64,000 nucleotides of DNA, taken from the NCBI RefSeq assembly GCF_001941945.1, contig NZ_CP015583.1, positions 1,878,501 to 1,942,500 of the forward strand, read 5' to 3'. The stretch comes from Roseomonas gilardii (GTDB lineage Bacteria; Pseudomonadota; Alphaproteobacteria; Acetobacterales; Acetobacteraceae). The notes below the pieces were generated by a model, which was not told the origin of the DNA, did not search any database, and saw nothing but the letters and a program-made list of their open reading frames with translations. Of this stretch, positions 9,190 to 17,536 are shown piece after piece. Numbering within the stretch: the first letter of the stretch is position 1; every line of letters starts with the position of its first letter. A program made the translations under genes and the position numbers.

Positions 9190-9858
9190 GTGAACGTCCT
9201 TTCGCCACCACGCGCACGTCTCAGCATCGAAGTCGTCTTCGACCTCGTCTGTCCCTGGTGCTTTCTCGGCATACGCCGCCTGCGCCGGGCCCTGCGCTCG
9301 CGACCCGACGTGATGGCCGACATGGTCTGGCGCCCCTTCCTGCTCAACCCGGATGCGGGCGTGGGGGGGATGCAACGTTCGGACTACATCGCGCGGCGCT
9401 TCGGCGGGGAGGACCGCACGCGGCGGCTGCACGCCACGCTGACGGAACTCGGCCGGGTGGAGGGCATCGATTTCCGCTTTGACCTGCTGCATCGCTCGGC
9501 CTCCTCGCTGGACGCGCACCGGCTGGTGCGGATGGCGGCGCGGATCGGCAGGGCGGACGAGGCCGTGGACCGGCTTTTCACCGCCTACTTCACCCAGGGG
9601 CTCGATATCGGCCGGCAGGACGTGCTCCTGCCCCTCGGCGTGTCGCTGGGGCTGGAACAGGGGGCGCTGCACCGCTTCCTGTCGGGCAATGCCGAGGTCG
9701 AGGACGTGCATGCGGAAAACCTTCGCGCCCATCGCCTCGGCATCAACGGCGTGCCCTGCTTCGTGGTGAGCGGCCGCCACGCCATCGCGGGGGCGCAGGA
9801 GCCGGAGGTGCTGGAGCGCCTGCTGGACATCGCCATCACCGAGGGCGAATTCGCCTGA
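9190..9858 (+). CDS. DsbA family oxidoreductase, FrnE-like
   Basis: Thioredoxin-fold protein with an N-terminal CPWC redox motif in the context VFDLVCPWCFLG. The chosen GTG at 9190 gives 222 residues, the normal FrnE length; an ATG at 9136 would add 18 residues without family character. No signal peptide is evident, so it is probably cytoplasmic, like FrnE and 2-hydroxychromene isomerase relatives. The C-terminal NGVPCFVV segment carries the cis-proline loop. It stands alone and is convergent with the MFS transporter gene. Confidence 0.88.
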   Translation: MNVLSPPRARLSIEVVFDLVCPWCFLGIRRLRRALRSRPDVMADMVWRPFLLNPDAGVGGMQRSDYIARRFGGEDRTRRLHATLTELGRVEGIDFRFDLLHRSASSLDAHRLVRMAARIGRADEAVDRLFTAYFTQGLDIGRQDVLLPLGVSLGLEQGALHRFLSGNAEVEDVHAENLRAHRLGINGVPCFVVSGRHAIAGAQEPEVLERLLDIAITEGEFA

Positions 9859-9909
9859 ACGGCTCGTCCCGGACCTGACCTTCGGGACGCCACCTTCCGG
9901 GCCTGACGC

Positions 9910-11328
9910 TCAGCCCGTCCTGGCACTGCCCGGCTGGTGGCCGCTGACCAGGCGGGCCGCGTCCTGCGGGAGCCGCAGCGCATCGGCCAGGCTCAGCAAG
10001 GCCAGCGCGGCGACCACGAGGAAGGCCAGGCGGAAATCCGCCAGATCCGGAACCCCGGCCTCCCCGTGTAGCGACTGGCCCAGCCGCAGCACCACGGCGC
10101 CAAGGGCGATCCCGAGGCCCAGTGCCATCTGCTGCACGGTGCTGAACAGCGTGTTGGCGCCGCTCATCCCGCCCGGCGGTACATCGGCGAAGGCCAGAGT
10201 GTTCAGCGCGGTGAACTGCATCGACCGCGCCAGTCCACTGACGAAGAGCAGGGCCAGGATCACCGGCACCGGTGTCTGCGGCGTCAGGAAGGCGCAGGCC
10301 AGGATCGTCGCCGCCGAGAGCAGCCCGTTGCACAGCAGCGTACCGCGAAAGCCGAGGCGCCGCAGCACGGGGGTGGTCAGCGGCTTCATCATCAGGTTGC
10401 CGGCGAAGACCGCCAGCACCATCAGCCCGGAATGGAAGGCGTCCAGCCCGAAGGCGAGCTGGAACATCAGCGGCAGCAGGAAAGGCACGGCGCTGATCGC
10501 CATGCGGAACAGGGAACCGCCCGCCAGCGTCACGCGGTAGGTCTGCACGCGCAGGGCCGACAGGTCGAGCATCGGCGCCGCCCTTCCCCGCGCATGCCGG
10601 ACTGCCAGGGCGGCCAGCAGGAAGCTGCCCAGCAGCAGCCCGCCACCGGCCCAGGCCTGCCCTCCCGGCTGCGCGACGAGCTCCAGCCCGTACATGAAGC
10701 CGAAGCAGGCGCCGCCGGTCAGCAGGAAGCCGATGCCGTCGAAGCGGCGCCGCTCCACGGCATGGTCGTTGGGCACGATCCGCAGTGCCATCGCCAGGGC
10801 CACCACGCCCAGCGGCAGGTTCAGCAGGAAGATCCAGGGCCAGTCGGCATAGGTGGTGATGAAGCCGCCCAGCGGGGGCCCCAGCACCGGCGCCGCCAGG
10901 CCGGGCCAAGTGATGGTCGCGATGCGCTTCACGAGGTCCTTCTTCTCCGTGTTGCGCAGCACGGCGAGGCGCCCGACCGGCACCATCATCGCCCCGCCCA
11001 GCCCCTGGAGGACGCGGGCAGCGGTGAAGGTGAGCACGCTGTCGCTGACGGCGCAGAGCAGCGAGGCCAGGGTGAAGACGGCGATGGCCCAGGACAGCAC
11101 CGTCCGCGCCCCGAAGCGATCGGCGAGCCAGCCGCTGGCCGGGATGAAGACGGCAAGCGTCAGCAGATAGGCCGACATGCCGATATTGAGGTCCACCGCC
11201 TCCACCCCGAAGGATTCCGCGATCCGGGGCAGCGCCGTGGCGATGATCGTGCCGTCCAGGTTCTCCATGAAGAAGGTGCCCGCGACCAGCAGGGCCACCA
11301 GGACGGAACGGTTGCGATCACGACTCAT
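9910..11328 (-). CDS. MFS transporter, DHA2 (EmrB/QacA) type
   Basis: Inner-membrane proton-coupled exporter, probably of drugs or other small toxic compounds. The 472-residue protein has many hydrophobic segments. It carries the DHA2 N-terminal signature (LDGTIIATALPRI), motif A (GWLADRFGART) and a motif-C-like APVLGPPLGGF. Neither a fusion-protein partner (EmrA-type) nor an adjacent TetR/MarR regulator is present, so its expression signal and substrate are unknown. About 160 bp separate it from the mfd stop. Confidence 0.88.
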   Translation of the reverse strand: MSRDRNRSVLVALLVAGTFFMENLDGTIIATALPRIAESFGVEAVDLNIGMSAYLLTLAVFIPASGWLADRFGARTVLSWAIAVFTLASLLCAVSDSVLTFTAARVLQGLGGAMMVPVGRLAVLRNTEKKDLVKRIATITWPGLAAPVLGPPLGGFITTYADWPWIFLLNLPLGVVALAMALRIVPNDHAVERRRFDGIGFLLTGGACFGFMYGLELVAQPGGQAWAGGGLLLGSFLLAALAVRHARGRAAPMLDLSALRVQTYRVTLAGGSLFRMAISAVPFLLPLMFQLAFGLDAFHSGLMVLAVFAGNLMMKPLTTPVLRRLGFRGTLLCNGLLSAATILACAFLTPQTPVPVILALLFVSGLARSMQFTALNTLAFADVPPGGMSGANTLFSTVQQMALGLGIALGAVVLRLGQSLHGEAGVPDLADFRLAFLVVAALALLSLADALRLPQDAARLVSGHQPGSARTG

Positions 11329-11487
11329 GCACGGGGCCTTCGCGGCTCGGCGGCCTTCCCGGACGGCCGGCAGAAGAGGGCGACCGCATCAAACCATGCC
11401 GGGGCAGCCCTGGCACCCCCAGCCTTGGCACCCCCAGCGCCTCCGCCCCGGGGCGTCGCGCGGTCGGCGATCGCGGCATGGCTGGCC

Positions 11488-14400
11488 TCAGGCGGGCCGG
11501 ATCTCCTCCAGCACGCGGACCAGGGCGCCCAGGATGCTCCTGGCGGCCTTCACCCGGGCCGGCAGGTCCATCTCCCGCACCAGGGCCAGCTTGTGGTCGG
11601 GCCTCAGCTTCACGGTGCTCTTCTGCGAGGCGACCCAGTTCACCAACCCGGCCGGGTTGTCGAAGCGGTTCCGGCGGAAGGCCAGGACCACGCCCTTGGG
11701 CCCGGCATCCAGCTTCTCCACCCCTGCTTCCCGGCAGAGGCGCTTGATGGACACGACCTGGAGCAGGTTCTCCACCTCCGGCGGCAGGGCCCCGAAGCGG
11801 TCCACCAGCTCGGCCGCCATCGCCTCGATTTCCGCCTCGGAGGCCAGGGTGCCGATGCGGCGGTAGAGGCCGAGCCGGACCGGCAGGTCGCGCACATAGG
11901 CATCGGGGATCAGAACCGGCAGGCCGAGATTGATGTTCGGAGTCCAGTCGGTGTCCTCCTCCCCGTCCCGCCGCCGCTTGCCCTTGGCGCGGTTGCGGAC
12001 GTCCTGCACCGCATCCTCCAGCATCTGCTGGTAGAGCTCGATGCCGACCTCGCGGATCTGGCCCGACTGCTCCTGCCCCAGGAGGTTGCCCGCCCCCCGG
12101 ATGTCGAGGTCGTGACTCGCCAGGGTGAAGCCCGCGCCGAGATTGTCCAGCGTCTGCATCACCTCCAGCCGCTTCTGCGAGGCGGCGGAAAGGCGGTGCG
12201 CCGGCGGCCAGGTGAGATAGGCATAGCCCCGGTGCTTGCCGCGCCCGACCCGGCCGCGGAGCTGGTAGAGCTGCGCCAGCCCGAACATGTCGGCGCGGTG
12301 GATCACCAGCGTGTTCACCGCCGGCATGTCCAGCCCGCTCTCCACGATGTTGGTGGCCAGCAGGATGTCGTGCTTGCCGTCGCCGAACTCGGTCATCACC
12401 CGTTCCAGCTCGGTGGCGGAAAGGCGGCCATGCGCCTCCACCACCCGGGCCTCGGGCACGATCTCGCGCAGCCGCTCCGCCAGCTTGGGCAGGTCCTCCA
12501 GGCGTGGGGCCACGCAGAAGACCTGCCCGCCGCGGAAGCGCTCGCGCTGGATGGCCTCGCGGATCACCACGCTGTCGAAGGGGGCGATGAAGGTCCGTAC
12601 CGCCAGCCGGTCCACTGGCGGCGTGGCGATCACGCTCATCTCCCGCACGCCGGAAAGGGCGAGCTGCAACGTGCGCGGGATCGGGGTCGCGGTCAGCGTC
12701 AGCATGTGGACGTCGGTCTTGAGCGCCTTCAGCCGCTCCTTGTGGGCGACGCCGAAATGCTGCTCCTCGTCCACGATGACGAGGCCGAGATCGGCGAACT
12801 CGACCCCTTTGGCGAGCAGCGCATGGGTGCCGATCACGATGTTGACCGTGCCGTCCTTCAGCCCGGCCCGCGCCTGCGCCGCCTCCTTCGTCGTGGCCAG
12901 GCGCGAGAGCTGCGCCACCTTCACCGGCAGCCCCTCGAAGCGCCGGGCGAAGGTGCGGAAATGCTGCCGCGCCAGCAGGGTCGTCGGCACCACCACCGCG
13001 ACCTGAGCCCCGGTCATCGCCACCAGGAAGGCCGCGCGCAACGCCACCTCGGTCTTGCCGAAGCCCACATCGCCGCAGATCAGCCGGTCCATCGGCCGGC
13101 CAGAGGCAAGGTCCTCGACCACGTCGCCGATGGCGCGCTGCTGGTCCTCGGTCTCGGCGAAGGGGAAGCGGGCACAGAACTCGTCCCAGGCCCCCTCGGG
13201 CGGGACGGCGGCCCTGCCCTCCTGCACCTGCCGCTCGGCGGCGGTGCGGATCAGCTCGGCCGCCATGTCGCGGATGCGCTGCTTCGCCTTGGCCTTGCGG
13301 TTCTGCCAGGAGGCGCCGCCCAGCTTGTCCAGTGCCACGCCGGCGGTCTCGGAGCCGAAGCGGGTCAGGACCTCGATGTTCTCGACCGGCAGGAAAAGCC
13401 GGTCATTGCCGTCGTAGATCAGCCGCAGGCAGTCATGCGGGGCGCCGTTGACCTCGATGGTCACCAGACCGTCATAGCGGCCGATGCCATGGTCCGCATG
13501 CACCACGAGGTCGCCCTCGGCGATCTCGGTGGCATCGGCGATGAACTGGTCGGCGCGCTTGCGCCGGCGCGGCGGGCGGGCGATGCGCTCGCCCAGCAGG
13601 TCCTGCTCGCCGGTCAGCGCGATGCCGTCGGCGGTGAAGCCGCGCTCCACCCCCAGGATGGCCAGCGCCACCACTCCCTTGGGCAGGCGCTGCGCCGAGG
13701 GCCAGTTGCCGGTCGTCTCGGCCGCCACGCCATTCTCGCGCAGCAGGTTCGCCAGCCGCTCCCGCGAGCCTCGGGTCCAGGCGGCGAGCACGGCACGGCG
13801 CCCCTGCGCCGCCATGGCCTCGGCATGCTCCTTGTAGGCGGTGAAGACATTGCCGCCGGAGGTCCGCACATCGCTGAACAGCTTGCCCGGCCGCCCGCCG
13901 GCATCGGGGCCACTCTCGGCGGCGAAGGGCGAGAAATGCGCCAGCGTGCCGCGCGAAAGCATGCGGTTCCAGCCGGCGCGGTCCAGGTAGAGCTTGCGCG
14001 GCGGCGCCGGGCGATAGGGCTGCTCGCCCTCCCGCGGCGGCAGGCGGCGGGCCTCGTAATGGTCCTGGATCATCTCCAGCCGGGCATCGAGGACATCCTC
14101 GGCCTGGTGGTCGAGGCTCACCTGCGTGCCCGGCGGCAGGTAGTCCAGGAGCGTCGCCATGCTCTCGTGGAACAGCCCGGCCCAGTGCTCCATGCCCGGA
14201 TGGCGCCGACCGGCGGAGACGGAGACGTAGAGCGGGTCGTCGGTCGCGGCCATGCCGAAGAGGTCGAGATAGCCGGCCCGGAACTGCGCGATCGAATCCG
14301 GGTCGAGGAAGACCTCGCCCACCGGGCGGATCAAAAGCTCCGTCAGTGCCTCGGCGGAACGCTGGGTCTCGGGGTCGAAGCGGCGCAGCCCCTCGATCTC

Positions 14401-14949
14401 GTCGCCGAACAGGTCCAGCCGCACCGGGCCGGGCTCGCCCGCCGGGTAGAGGTCCACGATGCCGCCGCGCACCGCGTATTCGCCGGGCTCCATGACTGTG
14501 CCGGTGCGGCCGTAGCCATTGGCCTCCAGGAAGGCGGTCAGCCGCTCCGGCTCGACCCGCCCGCCCTTCTTCAGCTGCAGCGTGGCACCCTCGAAGACCT
14601 CGCGGGGCGGCACCTTCTGCACCAGGGCATTGACGGTGGTCAGCAGGACGCGGGGCTTCCCGCCCGGCTCCAGCAGCCGCGCCAGCGTGGCGACCCGCTC
14701 GGCCAGGATCTCCGGATTGGGCGAGACGCGGTCATAGGGAAGGCAGTCCCAGGCCGGGAAGCGCAGCACCTCGACATCCGGGGCGAAGAAGCCCAGTGCC
14801 TCGGCCATCCGCATCATCCGCGCATCGTCGCGGCAGGCATGGAGGATAGGCCGGTCGCTTTCCGCCCTCTGACGGGCGAGCAGGAGCGCGTCGAAACCTT
14901 CCGGCGCGCCATGGACGGTGGCGCCGACGACCTGCCGCTCCGCCGTCAC
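11488..14949 (-). CDS. mfd: transcription-repair coupling factor
   Basis: Removes RNA polymerase stalled at lesions and recruits UvrA. The GTG start at 14949 gives 1153 residues, the normal length. Domain order: UvrB-like N-terminus, CarD-like RNA-polymerase-interaction domain (VVHADHGIGRYDGL), RecG-like helicase core with Walker A GDVGFGKTE near residue 630 and box II DEEQHFG, then the TRCF C-terminal domain. It follows sdhE with only two bases between stop and start. The pair probably shares the promoter region containing the LexA box at 15387. Confidence 0.97.
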   Translation of the reverse strand: MTAERQVVGATVHGAPEGFDALLLARQRAESDRPILHACRDDARMMRMAEALGFFAPDVEVLRFPAWDCLPYDRVSPNPEILAERVATLARLLEPGGKPRVLLTTVNALVQKVPPREVFEGATLQLKKGGRVEPERLTAFLEANGYGRTGTVMEPGEYAVRGGIVDLYPAGEPGPVRLDLFGDEIEGLRRFDPETQRSAEALTELLIRPVGEVFLDPDSIAQFRAGYLDLFGMAATDDPLYVSVSAGRRHPGMEHWAGLFHESMATLLDYLPPGTQVSLDHQAEDVLDARLEMIQDHYEARRLPPREGEQPYRPAPPRKLYLDRAGWNRMLSRGTLAHFSPFAAESGPDAGGRPGKLFSDVRTSGGNVFTAYKEHAEAMAAQGRRAVLAAWTRGSRERLANLLRENGVAAETTGNWPSAQRLPKGVVALAILGVERGFTADGIALTGEQDLLGERIARPPRRRKRADQFIADATEIAEGDLVVHADHGIGRYDGLVTIEVNGAPHDCLRLIYDGNDRLFLPVENIEVLTRFGSETAGVALDKLGGASWQNRKAKAKQRIRDMAAELIRTAAERQVQEGRAAVPPEGAWDEFCARFPFAETEDQQRAIGDVVEDLASGRPMDRLICGDVGFGKTEVALRAAFLVAMTGAQVAVVVPTTLLARQHFRTFARRFEGLPVKVAQLSRLATTKEAAQARAGLKDGTVNIVIGTHALLAKGVEFADLGLVIVDEEQHFGVAHKERLKALKTDVHMLTLTATPIPRTLQLALSGVREMSVIATPPVDRLAVRTFIAPFDSVVIREAIQRERFRGGQVFCVAPRLEDLPKLAERLREIVPEARVVEAHGRLSATELERVMTEFGDGKHDILLATNIVESGLDMPAVNTLVIHRADMFGLAQLYQLRGRVGRGKHRGYAYLTWPPAHRLSAASQKRLEVMQTLDNLGAGFTLASHDLDIRGAGNLLGQEQSGQIREVGIELYQQMLEDAVQDVRNRAKGKRRRDGEEDTDWTPNINLGLPVLIPDAYVRDLPVRLGLYRRIGTLASEAEIEAMAAELVDRFGALPPEVENLLQVVSIKRLCREAGVEKLDAGPKGVVLAFRRNRFDNPAGLVNWVASQKSTVKLRPDHKLALVREMDLPARVKAARSILGALVRVLEEIRPA

Positions 14950-14951
14950 GC

Positions 14952-15311
14952 TCAAGAGCGGCCCCCCTCCCCTTGGCCTGCCTCTTGGCCGAGCCCGCCG
15001 CGCATCTCGGCGGTCATGCCGGCGCCGCTCACGGCACATTCCCGGGCCATGCGCTCCAGCATCGGGGTCCGGACCTCCTCCGGGATCGGCCGGCGGCCGC
15101 TCAGCCAGTCCTGCATGTCCACGTCCAGGTGCTCCAGCACCCCCTCCAGATCGTCCAGTTCGGCCTCGCTGAAGCTGGCGATGTTCCGCAGCACGAAGTG
15201 GCCGACCATCAGGTCGGTTTCCTTGGTGCCGCGATGCCACGCGCGGAAGACCAGGCGCTTGCGGCGCGGGTCGAGTTCGGCGGGTGGCGGGGTGTCGGGG
15301 GTCTCGGACAT
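14952..15311 (-). CDS. sdhE: succinate dehydrogenase assembly factor SdhE (DUF339)
   Basis: Small protein promoting covalent FAD attachment to the SdhA flavoprotein. From the ATG at 15311 it has 119 residues; an in-frame ATG at 15320 would add three. The hallmark RGxxE motif is seen in AWHRGTKETD, followed by acidic helices typical of the family. The C-terminus carries a 25- to 30-residue Gly/Glu-rich extension. The sdhE-mfd pairing is frequent in alphaproteobacteria and places a respiration assembly gene in the same transcript as a repair gene. Confidence 0.9.
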   Translation of the reverse strand: MSETPDTPPPAELDPRRKRLVFRAWHRGTKETDLMVGHFVLRNIASFSEAELDDLEGVLEHLDVDMQDWLSGRRPIPEEVRTPMLERMARECAVSGAGMTAEMRGGLGQEAGQGEGGRS

Positions 15312-15386
15312 CAGGAACATACCGGTCGGTTGGGCGCCGGAAACCGCCGGGAAAAGGCCCGGAGGGCACGGCATGGGCGACCAAGG

Positions 15387-15401
15387 GTTCGCCCTTCGTT
15401 C
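15387..15401. promoter_or_regulatory. LexA (SOS) box between sdhE-mfd and recG
   Basis: GTTC GCCCTTC GTTC is an exact match to the alphaproteobacterial LexA operator GTTC-N7-GTTC. It lies 31 bp before the recG ATG, just upstream of a -10-like TATAGA at 15413-15418, and 76 bp before the sdhE start on the other strand. It could repress either or both transcripts. Confidence 0.7.
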
Positions 15402-15432
15402 GATCACTGCCATATAGAGGCCGACTCCCGCC

Positions 15433-17520
15433 ATGTCAGCCCAGCCGCCCCACGAGCCCCCGCCCCCGCTGCTCGCTCCCCTCGACACGCTGCCCGCGGC
15501 CCAGCCCAAGGCGCCCCGCCTGGCGGAGGCGGTGGGCGGGTCGCGGCTGATCGACCTGCTCTTCCACCTGCCCGAGCGGTACGTGGACCGGCGGCGCGTG
15601 ACCTCGCTGGCCGAGGCGAATGACGGCGACGTGGCAACGCTCGCCATCCAGGTGACCGCCATCTCCGCCCCCGGCAGCCCATCCCGCCCCTGGGTGCTGC
15701 GGGCGCGCTGCGAGGATTCGGTGCTGGAGATCGCCTGGTTCATCCGGGCACGCTGGGTCGGCCCCTGGCTGCACCGGACCTTCCCGGAGGATTCCGTGCG
15801 CACCGTCTCCGGGCGGGTCCGCCGCTACGGCAACCGCTGGCAGATGGAGCCGCCGGATTTCGTCAACCCGCCCGACGAGATCCCCGCCCTGCAGCCGATC
15901 TGGCCGCTGGTGAAGGGCCTCGCCGCCAAGGATGTGGCGAAGGCCATGGAAGCCGCCCTGCCGCTGCTGGCCGAGGTGCGGGACTGGGCCGATCCGGTGA
16001 TCCTGAAGCGGCGCCGCTGGCCGGGTTTCTCCGAGGCCGTCCAGGCCCTCCAGGCGCCGGAGCGCATCCCCGGCCCGGAACCGCTGGACCGGCTGGCCTA
16101 TGACGAGCTCCTGGCCGGTCAGATCGCCATCGGGCTGGTGCGCCGGGCCGCCCAGACCCGGCCCGGCCGGGTGCTGACCGGCGATGGCGCGTTGCGGGAG
16201 AAGGCGCTCGCGGCCTTCGGCCACCCGCCCACCGGCGCCCAGCGCCAGGCCATTGCCGAGATCGACGCCGACCTCGCCGCGCCCCGCCGGATGCTGCGGC
16301 TGCTCCAGGGCGATGTCGGCTCCGGCAAGACCCTGGTGGCGCTGATGGCTATGCTGCGCGCCGTGGAGGCCGGCACCCAGGCCGCCATCATGGCGCCCAC
16401 CGAGATCCTGGCGCGGCAGCACCTCCGCACCTTCTCCCGCCTCGCCGGGGCGGCGGGGGTACAGGTGGCGCTGCTGGCCGGCAGCGTGAAGGGCAAGGAG
16501 CGGTCCCGCGTCCTGCTCGGCCTGGCCAGCGGCTCCATCCCCCTGGTGGTCGGCACCCATGCGCTGTTCCAGGAGAAGGTGGCCTTCCGCGACCTGGGCC
16601 TCGTCGTGGTGGACGAGCAGCACCGCTTCGGCGTGGCGCAGCGCCTCGCCCTGGCCGGCAAGGGAGAGGACACGGACATGCTGGTGATGACCGCCACCCC
16701 GATCCCGCGCACCCTGCTGCTGACCCAGTGGGGGGAGATGGCGGTCTCCCGCCTCGCCGAACGCCCGGCCGGGCGCAAGCCGATCATGACGCGCATCATC
16801 TCCCGCGAGCGGCGGGAGGAGGTGGTGGCGGCGCTGCGCCGCGCCTTCGCGAAGGGGGACCGGGCGTACTGGGTGGTCCGCGCCGTGGAGGAAGGCGAGC
16901 ATCACGACAACGTCGCCGCCGAGACCACCTATGCCACGCTGCGCGAGATCTTCGGCGAGGAGGTCCGCCTCGCCCACGGCGCCCAGGCGCTGGACGTGCG
17001 GGAGGCGGCGCTGCGCGACTTCGCCTCCGGGCAGGCGAAGCTGCTGGTGGCCACCACCGTGGTCGAGGTGGGCGTGGACGTGCCCGAGGCCACGATCATG
17101 ATCATCGAGCAGGCGGAGCGCTTCGGCCTTGCCGCCCTGCACCAGCTCCGGGGCCGGGTCGGGCGCGGCGAGGCGCAGTCCTACTGCCTCCTGCTGCCCT
17201 CCTCAGACCTCGTGGACGGGGAGAAGCGCCGCCTCACCGTGCTGCGCGACACGGAGGATGGCTTCGTCATCGCGGACGAAGACCTGAACCACCGTGGCGG
17301 CGGCGACGCCCTGGGCACGCGGCAGGCGGGGCAGATGGGGCGCCGCATGGTCGATCCGCAGCGCCACGGCAGCCTCGTCCGCATGGCGCACCAGGATGCC
17401 ACGCTGCTGCTGGAGCGCGACCCCAGCCTGGATCGCACCGAGCGCGGGCGGGCCGTGGCGCGGTGGCTGATGCCCTTCTTCGGCCACGACGTGACGCTGG
17501 AGCGCCTTGCTGCCGGATAG
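15433..17520 (+). CDS. recG: ATP-dependent DNA helicase RecG
   Basis: Branch-migration helicase that remodels stalled forks and Holliday junctions. The 695-residue protein has an N-terminal wedge/OB domain and Walker A GDVGSGKT near residue 293. Box II is DEQHRFG near 393, and the C-terminal helicase segment contains LHQLRGRVGRG. It diverges from sdhE-mfd across 121 bp with the LexA box close to its own start, so its transcription may rise on DNA damage. Confidence 0.97.
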   Translation: MSAQPPHEPPPPLLAPLDTLPAAQPKAPRLAEAVGGSRLIDLLFHLPERYVDRRRVTSLAEANDGDVATLAIQVTAISAPGSPSRPWVLRARCEDSVLEIAWFIRARWVGPWLHRTFPEDSVRTVSGRVRRYGNRWQMEPPDFVNPPDEIPALQPIWPLVKGLAAKDVAKAMEAALPLLAEVRDWADPVILKRRRWPGFSEAVQALQAPERIPGPEPLDRLAYDELLAGQIAIGLVRRAAQTRPGRVLTGDGALREKALAAFGHPPTGAQRQAIAEIDADLAAPRRMLRLLQGDVGSGKTLVALMAMLRAVEAGTQAAIMAPTEILARQHLRTFSRLAGAAGVQVALLAGSVKGKERSRVLLGLASGSIPLVVGTHALFQEKVAFRDLGLVVVDEQHRFGVAQRLALAGKGEDTDMLVMTATPIPRTLLLTQWGEMAVSRLAERPAGRKPIMTRIISRERREEVVAALRRAFAKGDRAYWVVRAVEEGEHHDNVAAETTYATLREIFGEEVRLAHGAQALDVREAALRDFASGQAKLLVATTVVEVGVDVPEATIMIIEQAERFGLAALHQLRGRVGRGEAQSYCLLLPSSDLVDGEKRRLTVLRDTEDGFVIADEDLNHRGGGDALGTRQAGQMGRRMVDPQRHGSLVRMAHQDATLLLERDPSLDRTERGRAVARWLMPFFGHDVTLERLAAG

Positions 17521-17536
17521 CAGCACCGGACAGAGG

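Noticed and set aside
10432-15417. A very long open frame opposite the MFS transporter, mfd and sdhE
   Set aside because: It is antisense to well-supported genes and its translation is low-complexity (His/Gln/Arg/Gly-rich). Codon bias of GC-rich genes opens such frames.
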